Assembly: GCA_034420695.1 (NCBI GenBank)
Contig: DAOULB010000052.1
Location: 62,001 to 126,000, forward strand
DNA from: Io17-Chloro-G2 sp034420695
GTDB lineage: Bacteria > Chloroflexota > Dehalococcoidia > Lucifugimonadales > UBA3495
Direction of reading: 5' to 3'
DNA length: 64,000 nt
A model generated the notes under the pieces. It was not told the origin of the DNA. It searched no databases and worked only from the letters and a program-made list of their open reading frames with translations. Numbering within the stretch: the stretch's first letter is position 1; each line of letters opens with the position of its first letter. The translations under genes and the position numbers were made by a program. Positions 8,331 to 17,683 of this stretch are shown in pieces.

Positions 8331-9926
8331 CTAAAGGGGGATATTGCCGTGCTTCTTCGGAGGCAGGCTGTCCCGTTTGTTTTGCAGCATTTCCAGGGAC
8401 CGTATTAGCTGCGCCCGGGTCTCCGCCGGGTCGATGACATCGTCCACGAAACCCCGTCCGGCGGCCACGTAGGGGTTGGTGAAACGCTCCTGGTAGTCCT
8501 GCACCAGTTCCCTGCGGGTCTCCTGGGGGTCCTCCGACTTGCCTAGTTGCTCCCGGTAGATGATGTTGACCGCTCCCTCGGCACCCATCACCGCGATCTC
8601 TGCGGAGGGCCACACCAAGTTCACGTCGGCCCTTAGGTGTTTGCTGCTCATCACTATGTACGCCCCGCCGTAGGCCTTGCGGGTTATCACGCTCACCTTG
8701 GGCACCGTGGCTTCCGCGTAGGCGTAGATCAGCTTGGCGCCGTGGCGAATGATCCCGCCGTACTCCTGGTCCACCCCTGGCATGAAGCCCGGCACGTCCA
8801 CGAAGGTGACCAGCGGGATGTTGAAGCAGTCGCAGAACCGCACGAACCGGGCCGCCTTGGTAGATGCATTGATGTCGAGCACCCCAGCCAAGTAGTCCGG
8901 CTGGTTCCCCACGAAACCCACCGCCCTGCCGTTCAGCCTGCCGAACCCCACCACGATGTTCGGGGCGAAGCTCTGGTGCACCTCCAGGAACTCCTCCTCG
9001 TCCACCACCCGGTAGATAAGCTCCCGCATGTCGTAGGGCCGGTTCGAGTCGTCGGGCGCCAAGTATCGCAGTTCCGGGTCGTCCCGGTCCGGCGGGTCAT
9101 CGGATGGGAAAAAGGGAGCGTCGTCCACGTTGTTGGAGGGCAGGAACGACAACAACCGCCGCACCTCCTCCAAGCACTCCTCCTCGCTTTCGAAGACGAA
9201 GTGGGTCACGCCGCTCCTGGTGGCGTGGGAAGCCGCGCCGCCCAGTTCCTCGTGGGTTACTTCCTCTCCCGTCACCGCCTTTATTACGTCGGGGCCCGTG
9301 ATGTACATCTGTCCTGTGCCCTGCACCATGAACACGAAGTCGGTTATCCCCGGGGAATAGACCGCTCCGCCCGCCGCCGGGCCCACGATCACCGATATCT
9401 GGGGTATCACCCCGGAGTACAGGGTGTTGCGCAGGAAAATCTCTCCGTAGGCCGCCAGGCTACCGGCCCCCTCCTGTATCCTGGCTCCGCCGGAGTCGTT
9501 GAGGCCCACCACCGGGCTACCGGTCTTGGCGGCCAAATCCATGACCTTGCAGATTTTCTCGCTGACAACCTCCGAGAGCGACCCGCCGAACACGGTGAAG
9601 TCCTGGGCGTAGGCGAAGACCTGCCGACCGTCCACCATTCCGTACCCGGTCACCACCGCGTCTCCCAGCACCTTCTGGTCGCCCAACCCGAACTCGGTGG
9701 TGCGGTGCACCACGAATGTGTCCATCTCCCGGAAGGTATCCCGGTCCATCAGCAGGGCCAGCCTCTCCCGTGCGCTGAGCTTGCCCCGGCCGTGCTGTTG
9801 GTCAATGCGCGCCTTGCCGCCTCCTAAGCGGGCCCTTTCCCGCAGCTCCGAAAGGTCCTGCAGCTTCAGGTCTATGGCGCGGGATTCTACAGTCGGGTTC
9901 TCAGTAGTCCGGTCCTCAGCAGTCAA
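8331..9926 (-). CDS. Acyl-CoA carboxylase, carboxyltransferase (beta) subunit, propionyl/methylcrotonyl type
   Basis: Transfers the carboxyl group from biotin to an acyl-CoA such as propionyl-CoA. The crotonase-fold halves are evident: GKLSARERLALL, then LNDSGGARIQEG and VGPAAGGAVYSPG in the first, and FVDVPGFMPG and KAYGGAYIVM in the second. The open frame continues far upstream into the divergent serpin gene. TTG at 9926, with GGAG upstream, gives 531 residues, close to the usual ~520. Directly after this start lie three 15-bp tandem repeats encoding TAEDR-TTENP-TVESR. No biotin carboxylase or BCCP gene is in the window. Confidence 0.92.
   Translation of the reverse strand: MTAEDRTTENPTVESRAIDLKLQDLSELRERARLGGGKARIDQQHGRGKLSARERLALLMDRDTFREMDTFVVHRTTEFGLGDQKVLGDAVVTGYGMVDGRQVFAYAQDFTVFGGSLSEVVSEKICKVMDLAAKTGSPVVGLNDSGGARIQEGAGSLAAYGEIFLRNTLYSGVIPQISVIVGPAAGGAVYSPGITDFVFMVQGTGQMYITGPDVIKAVTGEEVTHEELGGAASHATRSGVTHFVFESEEECLEEVRRLLSFLPSNNVDDAPFFPSDDPPDRDDPELRYLAPDDSNRPYDMRELIYRVVDEEEFLEVHQSFAPNIVVGFGRLNGRAVGFVGNQPDYLAGVLDINASTKAARFVRFCDCFNIPLVTFVDVPGFMPGVDQEYGGIIRHGAKLIYAYAEATVPKVSVITRKAYGGAYIVMSSKHLRADVNLVWPSAEIAVMGAEGAVNIIYREQLGKSEDPQETRRELVQDYQERFTNPYVAAGRGFVDDVIDPAETRAQLIRSLEMLQNKRDSLPPKKHGNIPL
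9879..9923 (-). repeat. Three 15-bp tandem units at the 5' end of the carboxyltransferase gene
   Basis: Read on the minus strand, the units are ACTGCTGAGGACCGG, ACTACTGAGAACCCG and ACTGTAGAATCCCGC. They begin immediately after the inferred TTG start and encode three diverged pentapeptides. They resemble the other short tandem arrays found at gene ends in this window. Confidence 0.7.
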
Positions 9927-10173
9927 AAAAGCTCCGAAGGCAGTTCCAGAGGGGGTGAAGGCGGCTAAATCGTAGCAGACGGGTATACCCCCTGCAAGGA
10001 GAACCTGGAAGCGCTGGCTTTGCCAGGATAAGCCTGCTCCTGCCTCGAAACCCCGGGGCTCCATCCAACTCCGATAAGGGGCCTCCGTGCCAATAGGTCT
10101 GTCCTCACCAGATTGTGACGTATGATTGATGCGACAAGGATATCCATCGACTGAAATCCGGGGAGGGAATCGG

Positions 10174-11502
10174 ATGAGGCTTTTCGGAGAAGGGCCGGGG
10201 CGCAGACGAACGGGATTCCGCAGGCTCGGCCTCGTGGCGGGGATCCTCCTCCTGGCCTTGGGCGCAGCGGGATGCGCTGGCGGGGTGCAGGGCGACGAGG
10301 TGCGTTCGACGAAGGAACGCGCCGAGCCGGCGGCCGCCGGCTCGGAACTGGTGGAGTTGACCGGCGGGAACAACGTCTTCGCCTTCGACCTTTACCGGAC
10401 CCTGGCCTCGGAGGACGGTAACCTGTTCTATTCGCCCTACAGCATCTCCCTGGCGCTGGCCATGACCTACGCCGGGGCAAGTGGGGACACGGCAAGCCAG
10501 ATGGCGGATACCCTCCGGTTCCCGATTTCCCAGGACAGCCTGCATCCCGCTTTCAACGCCTTGGACTTCGAGCTTGCATCCCGGGGCAAGGACGCTCAAG
10601 GCGACGGGGAGGGGTTCACCTTGAATATCGCCAATGCGGTCTGGGGACAGCAGGACCACGAGTTCCAGGAACCATTTCTGGACGTTCTGGCGGAGAGCTA
10701 CGGGGCAGGAGTGAGGCTGGTGGACTTTCGAGGAAGTCCGGAGACCTCCAGGCTCGCTATAAATGACTGGGTTGCAAACCGCACGGAGGAACGGATAAAA
10801 GACCTGATTCCACCGGGCGTCATCGACGGACTGACGCGCATGGTCCTCGCCAACGCCATCTACTTCAACGCCGGATGGCAATACGCCTTTGCAGAAGGGC
10901 TAACAAGGACAGGCGCTTTTCACCTGCTGGACGGCGGCAGCGTTGACGTTCCGATGATGAGGACCACAGAGGGGTTCGGCTATGCACAAGGGGACGGGTA
11001 TCAGGCCGTGGACCTGCCCTACAAAGGCTATGAGTTGTCGATGACCATCCTCCTGCCGGACCCGGGACGGTTTGAGGAGTTTGAAGACCGTCTGGAAGAT
11101 GCCCTCGTAAACCGTATCATTGGACAGATAGCGGCCAATCAAGTCGACCTGCAGATGCCCCGGTTCGAGTTCGAGTCCCAGTTTATGCTGGCCGAGACCC
11201 TGAAGGGGATGGGGATGGCCGACGCCTTCGACCCTTCCACCGCCGATTTCTCCGGCATGGACGGCAAGTCGTGTCTTGCCGAGCACCAAGAATGCCTGTA
11301 CGTCAGGGACGTCATCCACAAGGCTTTCGTGTCAGTGGACGAAGAAGGCACCGAGGCGGCTGCGGCCACGGCGGTGGTGATGCAGACGGAATCCGCGAAA
11401 CCCCAGCCGGTAAGAGTAACGGTCGATAGACCCTTTATCTTCCTGATTCGGGACGGAGCGACGGGCGCTATCCTGTTCGTGGGGCGGGTGCAGGAGATGT
11501 AG
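10174..11502 (+). CDS. Serpin-family protease inhibitor, predicted lipoprotein
   Basis: Serpins trap target proteases by inserting a cleaved reactive loop. From ATG 10174 (GGAGG eight bases upstream) the protein has 442 residues. A basic N-terminus and hydrophobic segment end in LGAAGC, a lipobox-like site with Cys34, so export and membrane anchoring are likely. The serpin core follows, with NLFYSPYSISLALAM and NAIYFNAGW. The reactive-loop hinge EEGTEAAAATA, rich in small residues, is at about 390-400 and predicts an inhibitory serpin. P1 lies within residues 403-409 (M-Q-T-E-S-A-K); Glu406 or Lys409 fit depending on which end is counted. It is followed after one base by the metallopeptidase pseudogene. 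Confidence 0.92.
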   Translation: MRLFGEGPGRRRTGFRRLGLVAGILLLALGAAGCAGGVQGDEVRSTKERAEPAAAGSELVELTGGNNVFAFDLYRTLASEDGNLFYSPYSISLALAMTYAGASGDTASQMADTLRFPISQDSLHPAFNALDFELASRGKDAQGDGEGFTLNIANAVWGQQDHEFQEPFLDVLAESYGAGVRLVDFRGSPETSRLAINDWVANRTEERIKDLIPPGVIDGLTRMVLANAIYFNAGWQYAFAEGLTRTGAFHLLDGGSVDVPMMRTTEGFGYAQGDGYQAVDLPYKGYELSMTILLPDPGRFEEFEDRLEDALVNRIIGQIAANQVDLQMPRFEFESQFMLAETLKGMGMADAFDPSTADFSGMDGKSCLAEHQECLYVRDVIHKAFVSVDEEGTEAAAATAVVMQTESAKPQPVRVTVDRPFIFLIRDGATGAILFVGRVQEM

Positions 11503-11503
11503 G

Positions 11504-13109
11504 ATGGCAGTAGGCGGGCCGCGGCGCCGCCCCGGCAGAGAGCGGACGACGCCACTGCCGGGCAAGATTCGCGTTGGCCTGGCGTCTGCATCGTCCTTGG
11601 CGCTCTTTTCGCTGGCGGCAGCCGGCTGTACCGCCCTCCCGATGTCCACGACAGCGCCCGTCCCAACACCAAGGCCGACCCCCGTTCCTACGCCCACGGC
11701 AGCGCCCGTTCCTACGCCAACCCCGTCGCCACTTCCCTCGGCGACGGCAGCGTCCATTCCAACACCCGCTCCGGCGCCAAGACCGTCGGCCACCCCCAGG
11801 CCGAGGTCATCACTGACTCCGCGGCCGACTCCCACACCAAAGCCGATGGCTGCGCCCAAGCCGACGCCAACTCTCGCTGCTGAAGAAACTGCCCACGCCG
11901 AGTTGTCCCAGCTGCTTCCGTGGTACAGCAATCCGCCTTACCCGGGCGCCGTGATACCGATCCTTGGAATATGGCTCGGAAACCCCGCCTTGGGACGCGA
12001 ACTGGCGCACACCCTTTGGATTACCGACGGCATCGACCGGTTGGAGAATGATGCGATTTACGGACTTGGCAAAGTATATGATTATGATCACGCGCTGGCG
12101 CGTCGGTTGTTTGCTTATACGTCCGAAGAGCCGGTGCAGTCTCGAAACACCATGTTTCTGGGCAGCCTGAACGAAATATTCCTGCATGGGCGCGAGGACA
12201 AGTTTGAGTTGCTCATCGCCCAGCCGTGGTTTACCGACGGACTAAACGAGGAGGAGAGCGCCTTCGTCGTGGCTGTCCAGAAGACCACAGGTTTGGACGC
12301 TCTGTATGAGCATCTGCTTACCTCGCCGCGCATCACGCGTTCGAACACCATCTCCCTGCCCCTGTCCGGCCCCGTCACCCTCTGGGCGTTCTACAACGCT
12401 CCGCCGCCGCCGGACGAGGATATTCTGGCGGCGATGGAGCGGGGCGTGAGGGGCGCCGAGGGGCTCATCGGAGCGCCGTTCCCCCTGACGGACCTCATTG
12501 CCCTGTCGGTAAATGTTGATGAATACGTCGAGGAATACAGGGGCGGGTATGGCGGGGTGAACTTCGTAGATTAGCTGGTACTGCTTAGAGAGAAAGGCCT
12601 GTCCTTGGGAGAAGGGATTCTCTACCATGAGATAGCCCATTTCTATCTGACTGCCGAATTCGGACCCGTATGGCTTTTCGAAGGCGGGGCCAATCTTACC
12701 GCGGAGTATGTCCGGGCCCGGACCGGGCCTGAGGCTTGGGATTGGCAGTTGCACGCCGATGAGTATCACCTCATGGAATGCCAGGAAAACGGGGTTTCGA
12801 ACATCCACGCCCTGAGCGACCCGGACCACCCGGACAAGTTGTGGCAGAGCACCTGTCAATACTCCCTGGGCCAGTACTTCATGACCAAACTGTTCAATAC
12901 CATTACTGTTCAATACCATTGGGGAAGCCGCATTTTCATCCGCCATGCGGGAACTGTACGAACTGAATTTGGATTATCAATACTACACGACCGATGAGCT
13001 GGTCTATCGAATATTCTTCAAGCACCCCCCTCCGGACCGGGAAGCGGCATTCCTCGACGTGTACCGGCGGCTCCACGGCGGGCCTTTCCTCGGCCGAAAT
13101 GGAGGATGA
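11504..13109 (+). pseudogene. Proline-rich lipoprotein metallopeptidase, interrupted by a stop codon and a frameshift
   Basis: The N-terminal 356 codons encode a lipobox (SLAAAGC, Cys42), then a Pro-Thr-rich linker at about 47-125 and a folded domain. A TAG at 12572-12574 interrupts the frame. The same frame continues to HEIAHFYLTAEFGPVWLFEGG at 12626-12688 (HEIAH plus a Glu about 14 residues on), a gluzincin-like zinc site of the peptidase MA type. A near-perfect 16-bp tandem duplication at 12891-12920 then shifts the frame; without it, reading runs on through MRELYELNLDYQYYTTDEL to TGA at 13107. That stop overlaps a possible folP start (ATGA). A recent pseudogene or assembly errors would both explain this. 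Confidence 0.8.
12891..12920 (+). repeat. 16-bp tandem duplication that breaks the metallopeptidase frame
   Basis: TGTTCAATACCATT occurs at 12891-12904 and again at 12907-12920, a period of 16. Sixteen is not a multiple of three. Deleting one period in silico joins ...MTKLFNTI to GEAAFSSAMRELYE in one frame, so the duplication is the cause of the shift. Confidence 0.9.
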
Positions 13110-14047
13110 TAAAATTGGAAGCAGGCTCAAGAGGCCATTTGGAACGGCCCCTCTTGCGACCAACCGGGCGGGACGACCGGGTGCAGATGCGACAGTCAAC
13201 CGGAGCCCCCAACTTCACCGTCGCCAACAAAGAGCCCCTGGTCTGGGGCCGTCGCACCTACGTCATGGGCATCATCAACCTGACTCCCGACTCCTTCTCC
13301 GGCGACGGCTTGGGCCGGGATGTCGATACTGCGGTGAAACAAGCCCTCAATTTTCAGGATGCCGGGGCCGACTTCCTCGACTTGGGAGCAGAGTCCACCC
13401 GTCCGGGCCACCGCCCCGTTTCCATCCATGAGGAGTTGGACCGGCTGCTCCCCGCTCTGGAGGCTATAGCGCCCATCGCCCGCATCCCCATCAGCGTTGA
13501 TACCTACAAGGCGGAAGTTGCCAAGCAGGCCCTGGCCGCCGGCGCTTCCATAATCAACGACGTGTGGGGCCTGAAGCGCGACCCGTCGTTGGCGGACGTG
13601 GCTGCTGAGGCCGGCGCCCCGCTGATCCTGATGCACAACCAAGACGGGACCTCATACGGGGACCTGCTGCAAGACGTCAAGCAGAGCCTGCGGCAAAGTT
13701 GCCAAGCCGCCGCCGCCGCCGGAGTCCCTCCGGAAGCCATCGTAGTTGACCCCGGGTTCGGCTTCGGCAAGACCCCCGACCACAACTTGGAGCTGCTGGC
13801 CCGGCTTGGCGAACTGCGAGACTTGGGCTACCCGGTGCTGGTGGGCACCTCCAGGAAGTCGACCATCGGGCGAGTCCTGGGCCAACCCCCTGACCAGCGC
13901 TGGGAAGGCACCGCCGCCACCTTGGCCTTGGCCATCGCCGGCGGCGCAGACATCGTCCGGGTGCACGACGTTGCACAAGCAGTGCCGGTGTGCCGCATGA
14001 GCGACGCCGTGGTCCGGGGCTGGCGCCCCCCTGGCTGGCTGGAATGA
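13106..14047 (+). CDS. folP: Dihydropteroate synthase
   Basis: Condenses p-aminobenzoate with the pterin pyrophosphate in folate synthesis. Motifs run in order: VMGIINLTPDSFSGDG, LDLGAESTRPG, SVDTYKAEVA, INDVWG, DPGFGFGKTPDHN and GTSRKSTIG. The first ATG, at 13106, overlaps the stop of the upstream gene but has GGAGG directly abutting it. A second ATG at 13187 would give 286 residues, nearer the family norm, so the start is uncertain. The stop overlaps the folK start by four bases (ATGA). Confidence 0.95.
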   Translation: MIKLEAGSRGHLERPLLRPTGRDDRVQMRQSTGAPNFTVANKEPLVWGRRTYVMGIINLTPDSFSGDGLGRDVDTAVKQALNFQDAGADFLDLGAESTRPGHRPVSIHEELDRLLPALEAIAPIARIPISVDTYKAEVAKQALAAGASIINDVWGLKRDPSLADVAAEAGAPLILMHNQDGTSYGDLLQDVKQSLRQSCQAAAAAGVPPEAIVVDPGFGFGKTPDHNLELLARLGELRDLGYPVLVGTSRKSTIGRVLGQPPDQRWEGTAATLALAIAGGADIVRVHDVAQAVPVCRMSDAVVRGWRPPGWLE

Positions 14048-14601
14048 ACCCAGATTCCACTTCGAAGGACTCCGCCGTCGTTTACCTGGGCCTGGGGTCG
14101 AACCTGGGCTGCCGGGAGGCCAACCTGGAATCGGCCATCCAGCGTATCGCCGCCTTTCCCCTATCAGCGCCCTCTGAGTCCCTGGCCCGCCTGTGGAGCA
14201 AGATAACCAGAGTGTCTCGGACCTATGAAACCGAACCTTGGGGATACTTGGAACAGGGCCCTTTCTTAAACTTGGTCCTTGAGATTGAAACAACCATCAG
14301 CCCGCCGTCTCTTCTGGCGGAAACCCAAGCTGCGGAAAAGGCCATCGGCAGGGAGCCGGGCATCCGCTACGGGCCTAGGACAATCGACATCGACATTCTG
14401 CTGTACGGGCAGGAGGTGATCGACCTTCCCGGTTTACAGGTCCCTCATCCCCTCATGCACCGGCGGGCCTTTGTGCTGGCCCCCTTAGCCGAGCTGTCCC
14501 CCGCCTTGCTCCACCCCACCCTGGAAGCGACGGTAGCCCAGCTCTACGACCAATGCGAAGGAAAAGAGGGGGTAAAACCTTGGAGCAAGTCCGGCGCTTG
14601 A
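14044..14601 (+). CDS. folK: 2-amino-4-hydroxy-6-hydroxymethyldihydropteridine pyrophosphokinase
   Basis: Transfers pyrophosphate from ATP to the hydroxymethyl pterin, giving the FolP substrate. It is 185 residues long. YLGLGSNLG is at 14-22, TEPWGYLEQGPFLN near 63-76 and RYGPRTIDIDILLYG near 108-122, with Asp115 and Asp117 as the magnesium ligands of the family. The start at 14044 overlaps the folP stop; a longer frame upstream lies inside folP. The coupled folP-folK order is common. Confidence 0.95.
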   Translation: MNPDSTSKDSAVVYLGLGSNLGCREANLESAIQRIAAFPLSAPSESLARLWSKITRVSRTYETEPWGYLEQGPFLNLVLEIETTISPPSLLAETQAAEKAIGREPGIRYGPRTIDIDILLYGQEVIDLPGLQVPHPLMHRRAFVLAPLAELSPALLHPTLEATVAQLYDQCEGKEGVKPWSKSGA

Positions 14602-14855
14602 CCGGAGAACGGCCCCCTCTTCCCCTCAATGCCTCGAGAGCAACAGTTCAGAAATGGAGACGAGATAGGAGAATCGCCCCCCCCCACGCTGATGCCTCAG
14701 CTTGTCTCAGAAGCATTTGGCGGGACACATTCCGTACTTGGCCTGGCTAACCTTCTCGGAATTGAATTAACCAGCCAGCACATTCTGGCCCAAGGGCCGC
14801 CTTTACTCCGAATATAGCTATAGTGTTGGACTTATGAAACGGGCTTGCCCTTGCC
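14602..14855. other. Spacer between convergent folK and the binding-protein gene
   Basis: 254 bases with no convincing gene. A run of nine C lies at about 14678-14686. A 62-codon frame at 14629-14817 has no ribosome site or family match and is not called. No clear terminator with a T-tract is seen. Confidence 0.5.
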
Positions 14856-15689
14856 TTACGGCCCTGGCCCCGCGGTGATATCCCGCCCAAAGTACTCCAA
14901 GCTCAAAGGCGTCATTTCCCCTTCCATGTTTATTTCCATAATGGCCCGGTTTATCTCCGGAAGCAGGTAGGCATTTTGCTTGGGCACAATGATGCCTATC
15001 TCGCCCGTGCCCAGGGACTCGAACTCCACTGTGCCTGGTTGGGGTATTATCCGGTCTCCCACCCGCTCGAACTCGCCCAACCTGCCGCCGGACAGGAAAG
15101 GTGATTGTCCGACTGCCAAGTCGACTATTACGTCGTCGGCAATGGTCAGTTCCGCTCGCCCCTCGGACACCGCCTGAAAAGCCTCCACTTGGGTTGGAAA
15201 GGTGATTGCCTCCATCTGGGCAAAGGCCGGGGAGCCAAGATACTTTTCATATATTGTCCCCTCCTGCACCGCTACCACCCGGCTGGTCTCCAATTCGGCG
15301 TTGCTGCCGGCCCGCCGCACAAACTGTCCAAAGGAATAGTAGTAGGGGTCCGAAAAGTGTACCAACTGTTCCCTGTATGCGGTCCGGGTGTAGGAGTTAA
15401 TCGTCAGGTCGAATTCACCTTGGGCCGCCTGGTCGAATACGTTCTCGAATGAATCTGTCCGCCATTCGCACCTCACTCCAAGCTTTTGGCACAACAACTT
15501 GCCGTACTCGTAATCGAATCCAGCCGGATTTCCCTCGGCATCTGCGAAACCAAATGGCGGGTAGTCTGTGCTGGTGGCAATAATCAGCCTTTCGCCCCCG
15601 GTGGACCGGGTTAGCAGCCAGCCTGCCGCCAGTCCGACGACTACCAGTGCAACCAACGATATAGCTATGATAACTGCGCGCTTTCCCAT
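14856..15689 (-). CDS. Amino-acid ABC transporter substrate-binding protein
   Basis: Extracellular solute-binding protein family 3, 277 residues from ATG 15689 (AGGAAA about nine bases upstream). One N-terminal hydrophobic helix at about 5-26 acts as signal anchor; there is no lipobox Cys. The mature part begins LIIATSTDYPPFGFAD and includes GFDYEYGKLL, FDLTINSYTRTAYREQLVHFSDPYYYS in part, and a late PKQNAYLLPEINRAI segment, as in polar amino-acid binding proteins. No permease or ATPase gene is adjacent, so the transporter is incomplete here. An upstream in-frame ATG is less likely. Confidence 0.85.
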   Translation of the reverse strand: MGKRAVIIAISLVALVVVGLAAGWLLTRSTGGERLIIATSTDYPPFGFADAEGNPAGFDYEYGKLLCQKLGVRCEWRTDSFENVFDQAAQGEFDLTINSYTRTAYREQLVHFSDPYYYSFGQFVRRAGSNAELETSRVVAVQEGTIYEKYLGSPAFAQMEAITFPTQVEAFQAVSEGRAELTIADDVIVDLAVGQSPFLSGGRLGEFERVGDRIIPQPGTVEFESLGTGEIGIIVPKQNAYLLPEINRAIMEINMEGEMTPLSLEYFGRDITAGPGP

Positions 15690-16002
15690 AACAACATTTC
15701 CTGGTGAAGTTCCAATCGCCGGTACATTACCATATTCATGAAGCGGGGAGCTGCATATTAATCCGGCAGATGCCACCCCTAACCACTGTTGTCAGGATAC
15801 CATCGAGCGGTGGCAGGCAAAAATTGACCACCGCCCATTTCGCCAGCATCCAAACGCGATTGTCCCGGTTGACAATCTATTCTCACTATCGGATATTTAT
15901 CTGTGGCGAAAAATGCTAACCGGGCGGAAAGGCCGGATTAAGCTCCTTTCCGGCCCCTTGAATTTCGCCCTTCAAACCTTTAACTAGTCTGGAGATACGG
16001 GA
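15690..16002. other. Divergent intergenic region between the binding-protein gene and groEL
   Basis: 313 bases. It holds the groEL promoter at 15869-15897. No CIRCE element (TTAGCACTC-N9-GAGTGCTAA) is visible, and no groES reading frame. The last ~100 bases before groEL form an untranslated leader. Confidence 0.6.
15869..15897 (+). promoter_or_regulatory. Predicted sigma-70-type promoter of groEL
   Basis: TTGACA at 15869-15874, a 17-base spacer, then GATATT at 15892-15897. The same arrangement, with shared bases also within the spacer (TTGACAATC and CTATC-s-GATATTT), recurs at 20217-20245. Confidence 0.6.
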
Positions 16003-17628
16003 ATGGCGGACAAGCAGATTACCTTCGAAAACAGCGCCCACACCAGCCTGATGCGGGGCGTCGATGAGCTGGGCCGTGTGGTAGGCCTCACCTTGGGCCC
16101 CAGCGGTCGTAACGTGCTGCTCAGCCGAATGTTCGGCCTGCCGGTGGTTTGCAGCGACGGCGTCACCATCGCCAAGGAAGTCGAGCTGGCAAACCCCTAC
16201 GAGAACATGGGAGCCCAACTGGTAAAGGAAGCCGCCTCCAAGACCAACGACGTGGTGGGCGACGGCACGACCACTTCCGTGGTGTTGGCCCGGTCTATGG
16301 TCCGCCAAGGATTCATGAACGTTGCCGCCGGCGCCAGCGGCATGGGGCTGAAGTCCGGCATCGAACAGGCCGTGGCCGCCGTGGTGGAAGTCCTCCGGGG
16401 CATGGCGATTCCCGTGAGTGACCGGGACCAGATTGCCCGGGTGGCCGCCCTGTCGGCCCACGAAGAGGCCATCGCCGAACTGCTGGCCGATGCTATGGAC
16501 AAGGTCGGGCGGGACGGGGTCATCACCATAGAAGAGTCCAAGTCCCTGTCCGACGAGTTGGAGCTTGTCGAAGGCGTCCGCGTCGACCGGGGTTACCTTT
16601 CTCCCCACTTCGTCACCAACGCCGACCGCATGGAAACCGTCCTCGACCAGCCCCAGTTCCTCCTGACCGACCAGAAGATCAGCTCCCCCAACGAGCTTGT
16701 CCCCATCATGGAAAAGGTGATTAACAGCGGCAACCGCCCCTTGGTGGTTATTGCCGAGGACGTGGAGGGAGAGGCGCTGGCCACCATGGTGGTGAACAAG
16801 ATGCGGGGCACCATGTCCTGCGTCGCTATCAAAGCCCCCGGCTTCGGCGAGCGGCGCAAGGCCCTGCTACAGGACGTTGCTATCCTCACCGGCGCCACCG
16901 TCATCAGCGCCGACGCCGGCCTCAGGCTCGACACCGCCGAGGTCACCCACCTGGGCTCTGCCAGAAGGTTGGTGGCCACCAAGGACGAGTCCACCATCAT
17001 CGAGGGCCGGGGCTCTTCCGAAGAAGTCGCTGAACGCGCCGCCCAGCTCCGGGTGCAGATCGAAGAAACCTCATCGGACTACGACCGGGAGAAGCTGCAG
17101 GAAAGAATGGCCGCCTTGGTGGGCGGCGTCGCCGTCGTCAAGGTCGGCGGGGCCACCGAACCCGAGGTTAACGAGCGCAAGTCCCGCACCGAGGACGCCC
17201 TGGCCGCCACCAGGGCCGCCGTGGACGAAGGCATAGTCCCCGGCGGCGGCGTGGCGATCATCCGGGCCGAGCAGACTTTGAAGGATCTGGAAGAGCAGGT
17301 CAGCGGCGACGAGGCAGTGGGTGTGCGAATAGTGCGCGAGGCCTTGAGCGCCCCCCTGACCCTCATCGCCGACAACGCCGGCCACCCCGGCGAGGTGGTG
17401 CTGGACCGGGTCCGCAATTCCGAGGGCGATTGGGGCTTCGACGCCGAGGCCGGTGAATTCTGCAACTTGGTGCAACAGGGCATCATCGACCCGGTCAAGG
17501 TCACCCGTTCCGCCTTGGAGAACGCCGGCAGCATCGCATCCATGATGCTCACCACCCAGGCCGTTATCACCGAAATACCCGAGGAGGTACCCCTGCCTGC
17601 CGACATGCAGGACTTCATGAACGACTAG
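16003..17628 (+). CDS. groEL: Chaperonin GroEL (Cpn60), solitary and lacking the GGM tail
   Basis: ATP-driven folding chamber subunit of 541 residues. ATP-binding motifs are present: LGPSGRNV, VGDGTTTSVVLA near 85-96, and EGIVPGGGVAII; Asp in TEDALAATRAAV matches the catalytic Asp of E. coli GroEL. LGPSGRNV has Ser where most GroELs have Lys. The C-terminus ends PLPADMQDFMND with none of the usual Gly-Gly-Met repeats. No groES lies upstream or elsewhere in the window. It may be one of several GroEL paralogues. It appears monocistronic behind its own promoter. Confidence 0.95.
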   Translation: MADKQITFENSAHTSLMRGVDELGRVVGLTLGPSGRNVLLSRMFGLPVVCSDGVTIAKEVELANPYENMGAQLVKEAASKTNDVVGDGTTTSVVLARSMVRQGFMNVAAGASGMGLKSGIEQAVAAVVEVLRGMAIPVSDRDQIARVAALSAHEEAIAELLADAMDKVGRDGVITIEESKSLSDELELVEGVRVDRGYLSPHFVTNADRMETVLDQPQFLLTDQKISSPNELVPIMEKVINSGNRPLVVIAEDVEGEALATMVVNKMRGTMSCVAIKAPGFGERRKALLQDVAILTGATVISADAGLRLDTAEVTHLGSARRLVATKDESTIIEGRGSSEEVAERAAQLRVQIEETSSDYDREKLQERMAALVGGVAVVKVGGATEPEVNERKSRTEDALAATRAAVDEGIVPGGGVAIIRAEQTLKDLEEQVSGDEAVGVRIVREALSAPLTLIADNAGHPGEVVLDRVRNSEGDWGFDAEAGEFCNLVQQGIIDPVKVTRSALENAGSIASMMLTTQAVITEIPEEVPLPADMQDFMND

Positions 17629-17683
17629 GCTGGCTGGCCTGTGTCCAAGCCCGCCCCGTCTCCCCAGGGTGTGATTCTTTATA

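Noticed and set aside
9927..10373. Longer carboxyltransferase start up to 10373
   Set aside because: It would overlap the divergent serpin gene and add ~150 residues without family match.
14629..14817. 62-codon gene in the spacer after folK
   Set aside because: No ribosome site, runs through a C9 tract and shows no domain.
15690..16002. CIRCE operator before groEL
   Set aside because: No TTAGCACTC inverted repeat or close variant was found.
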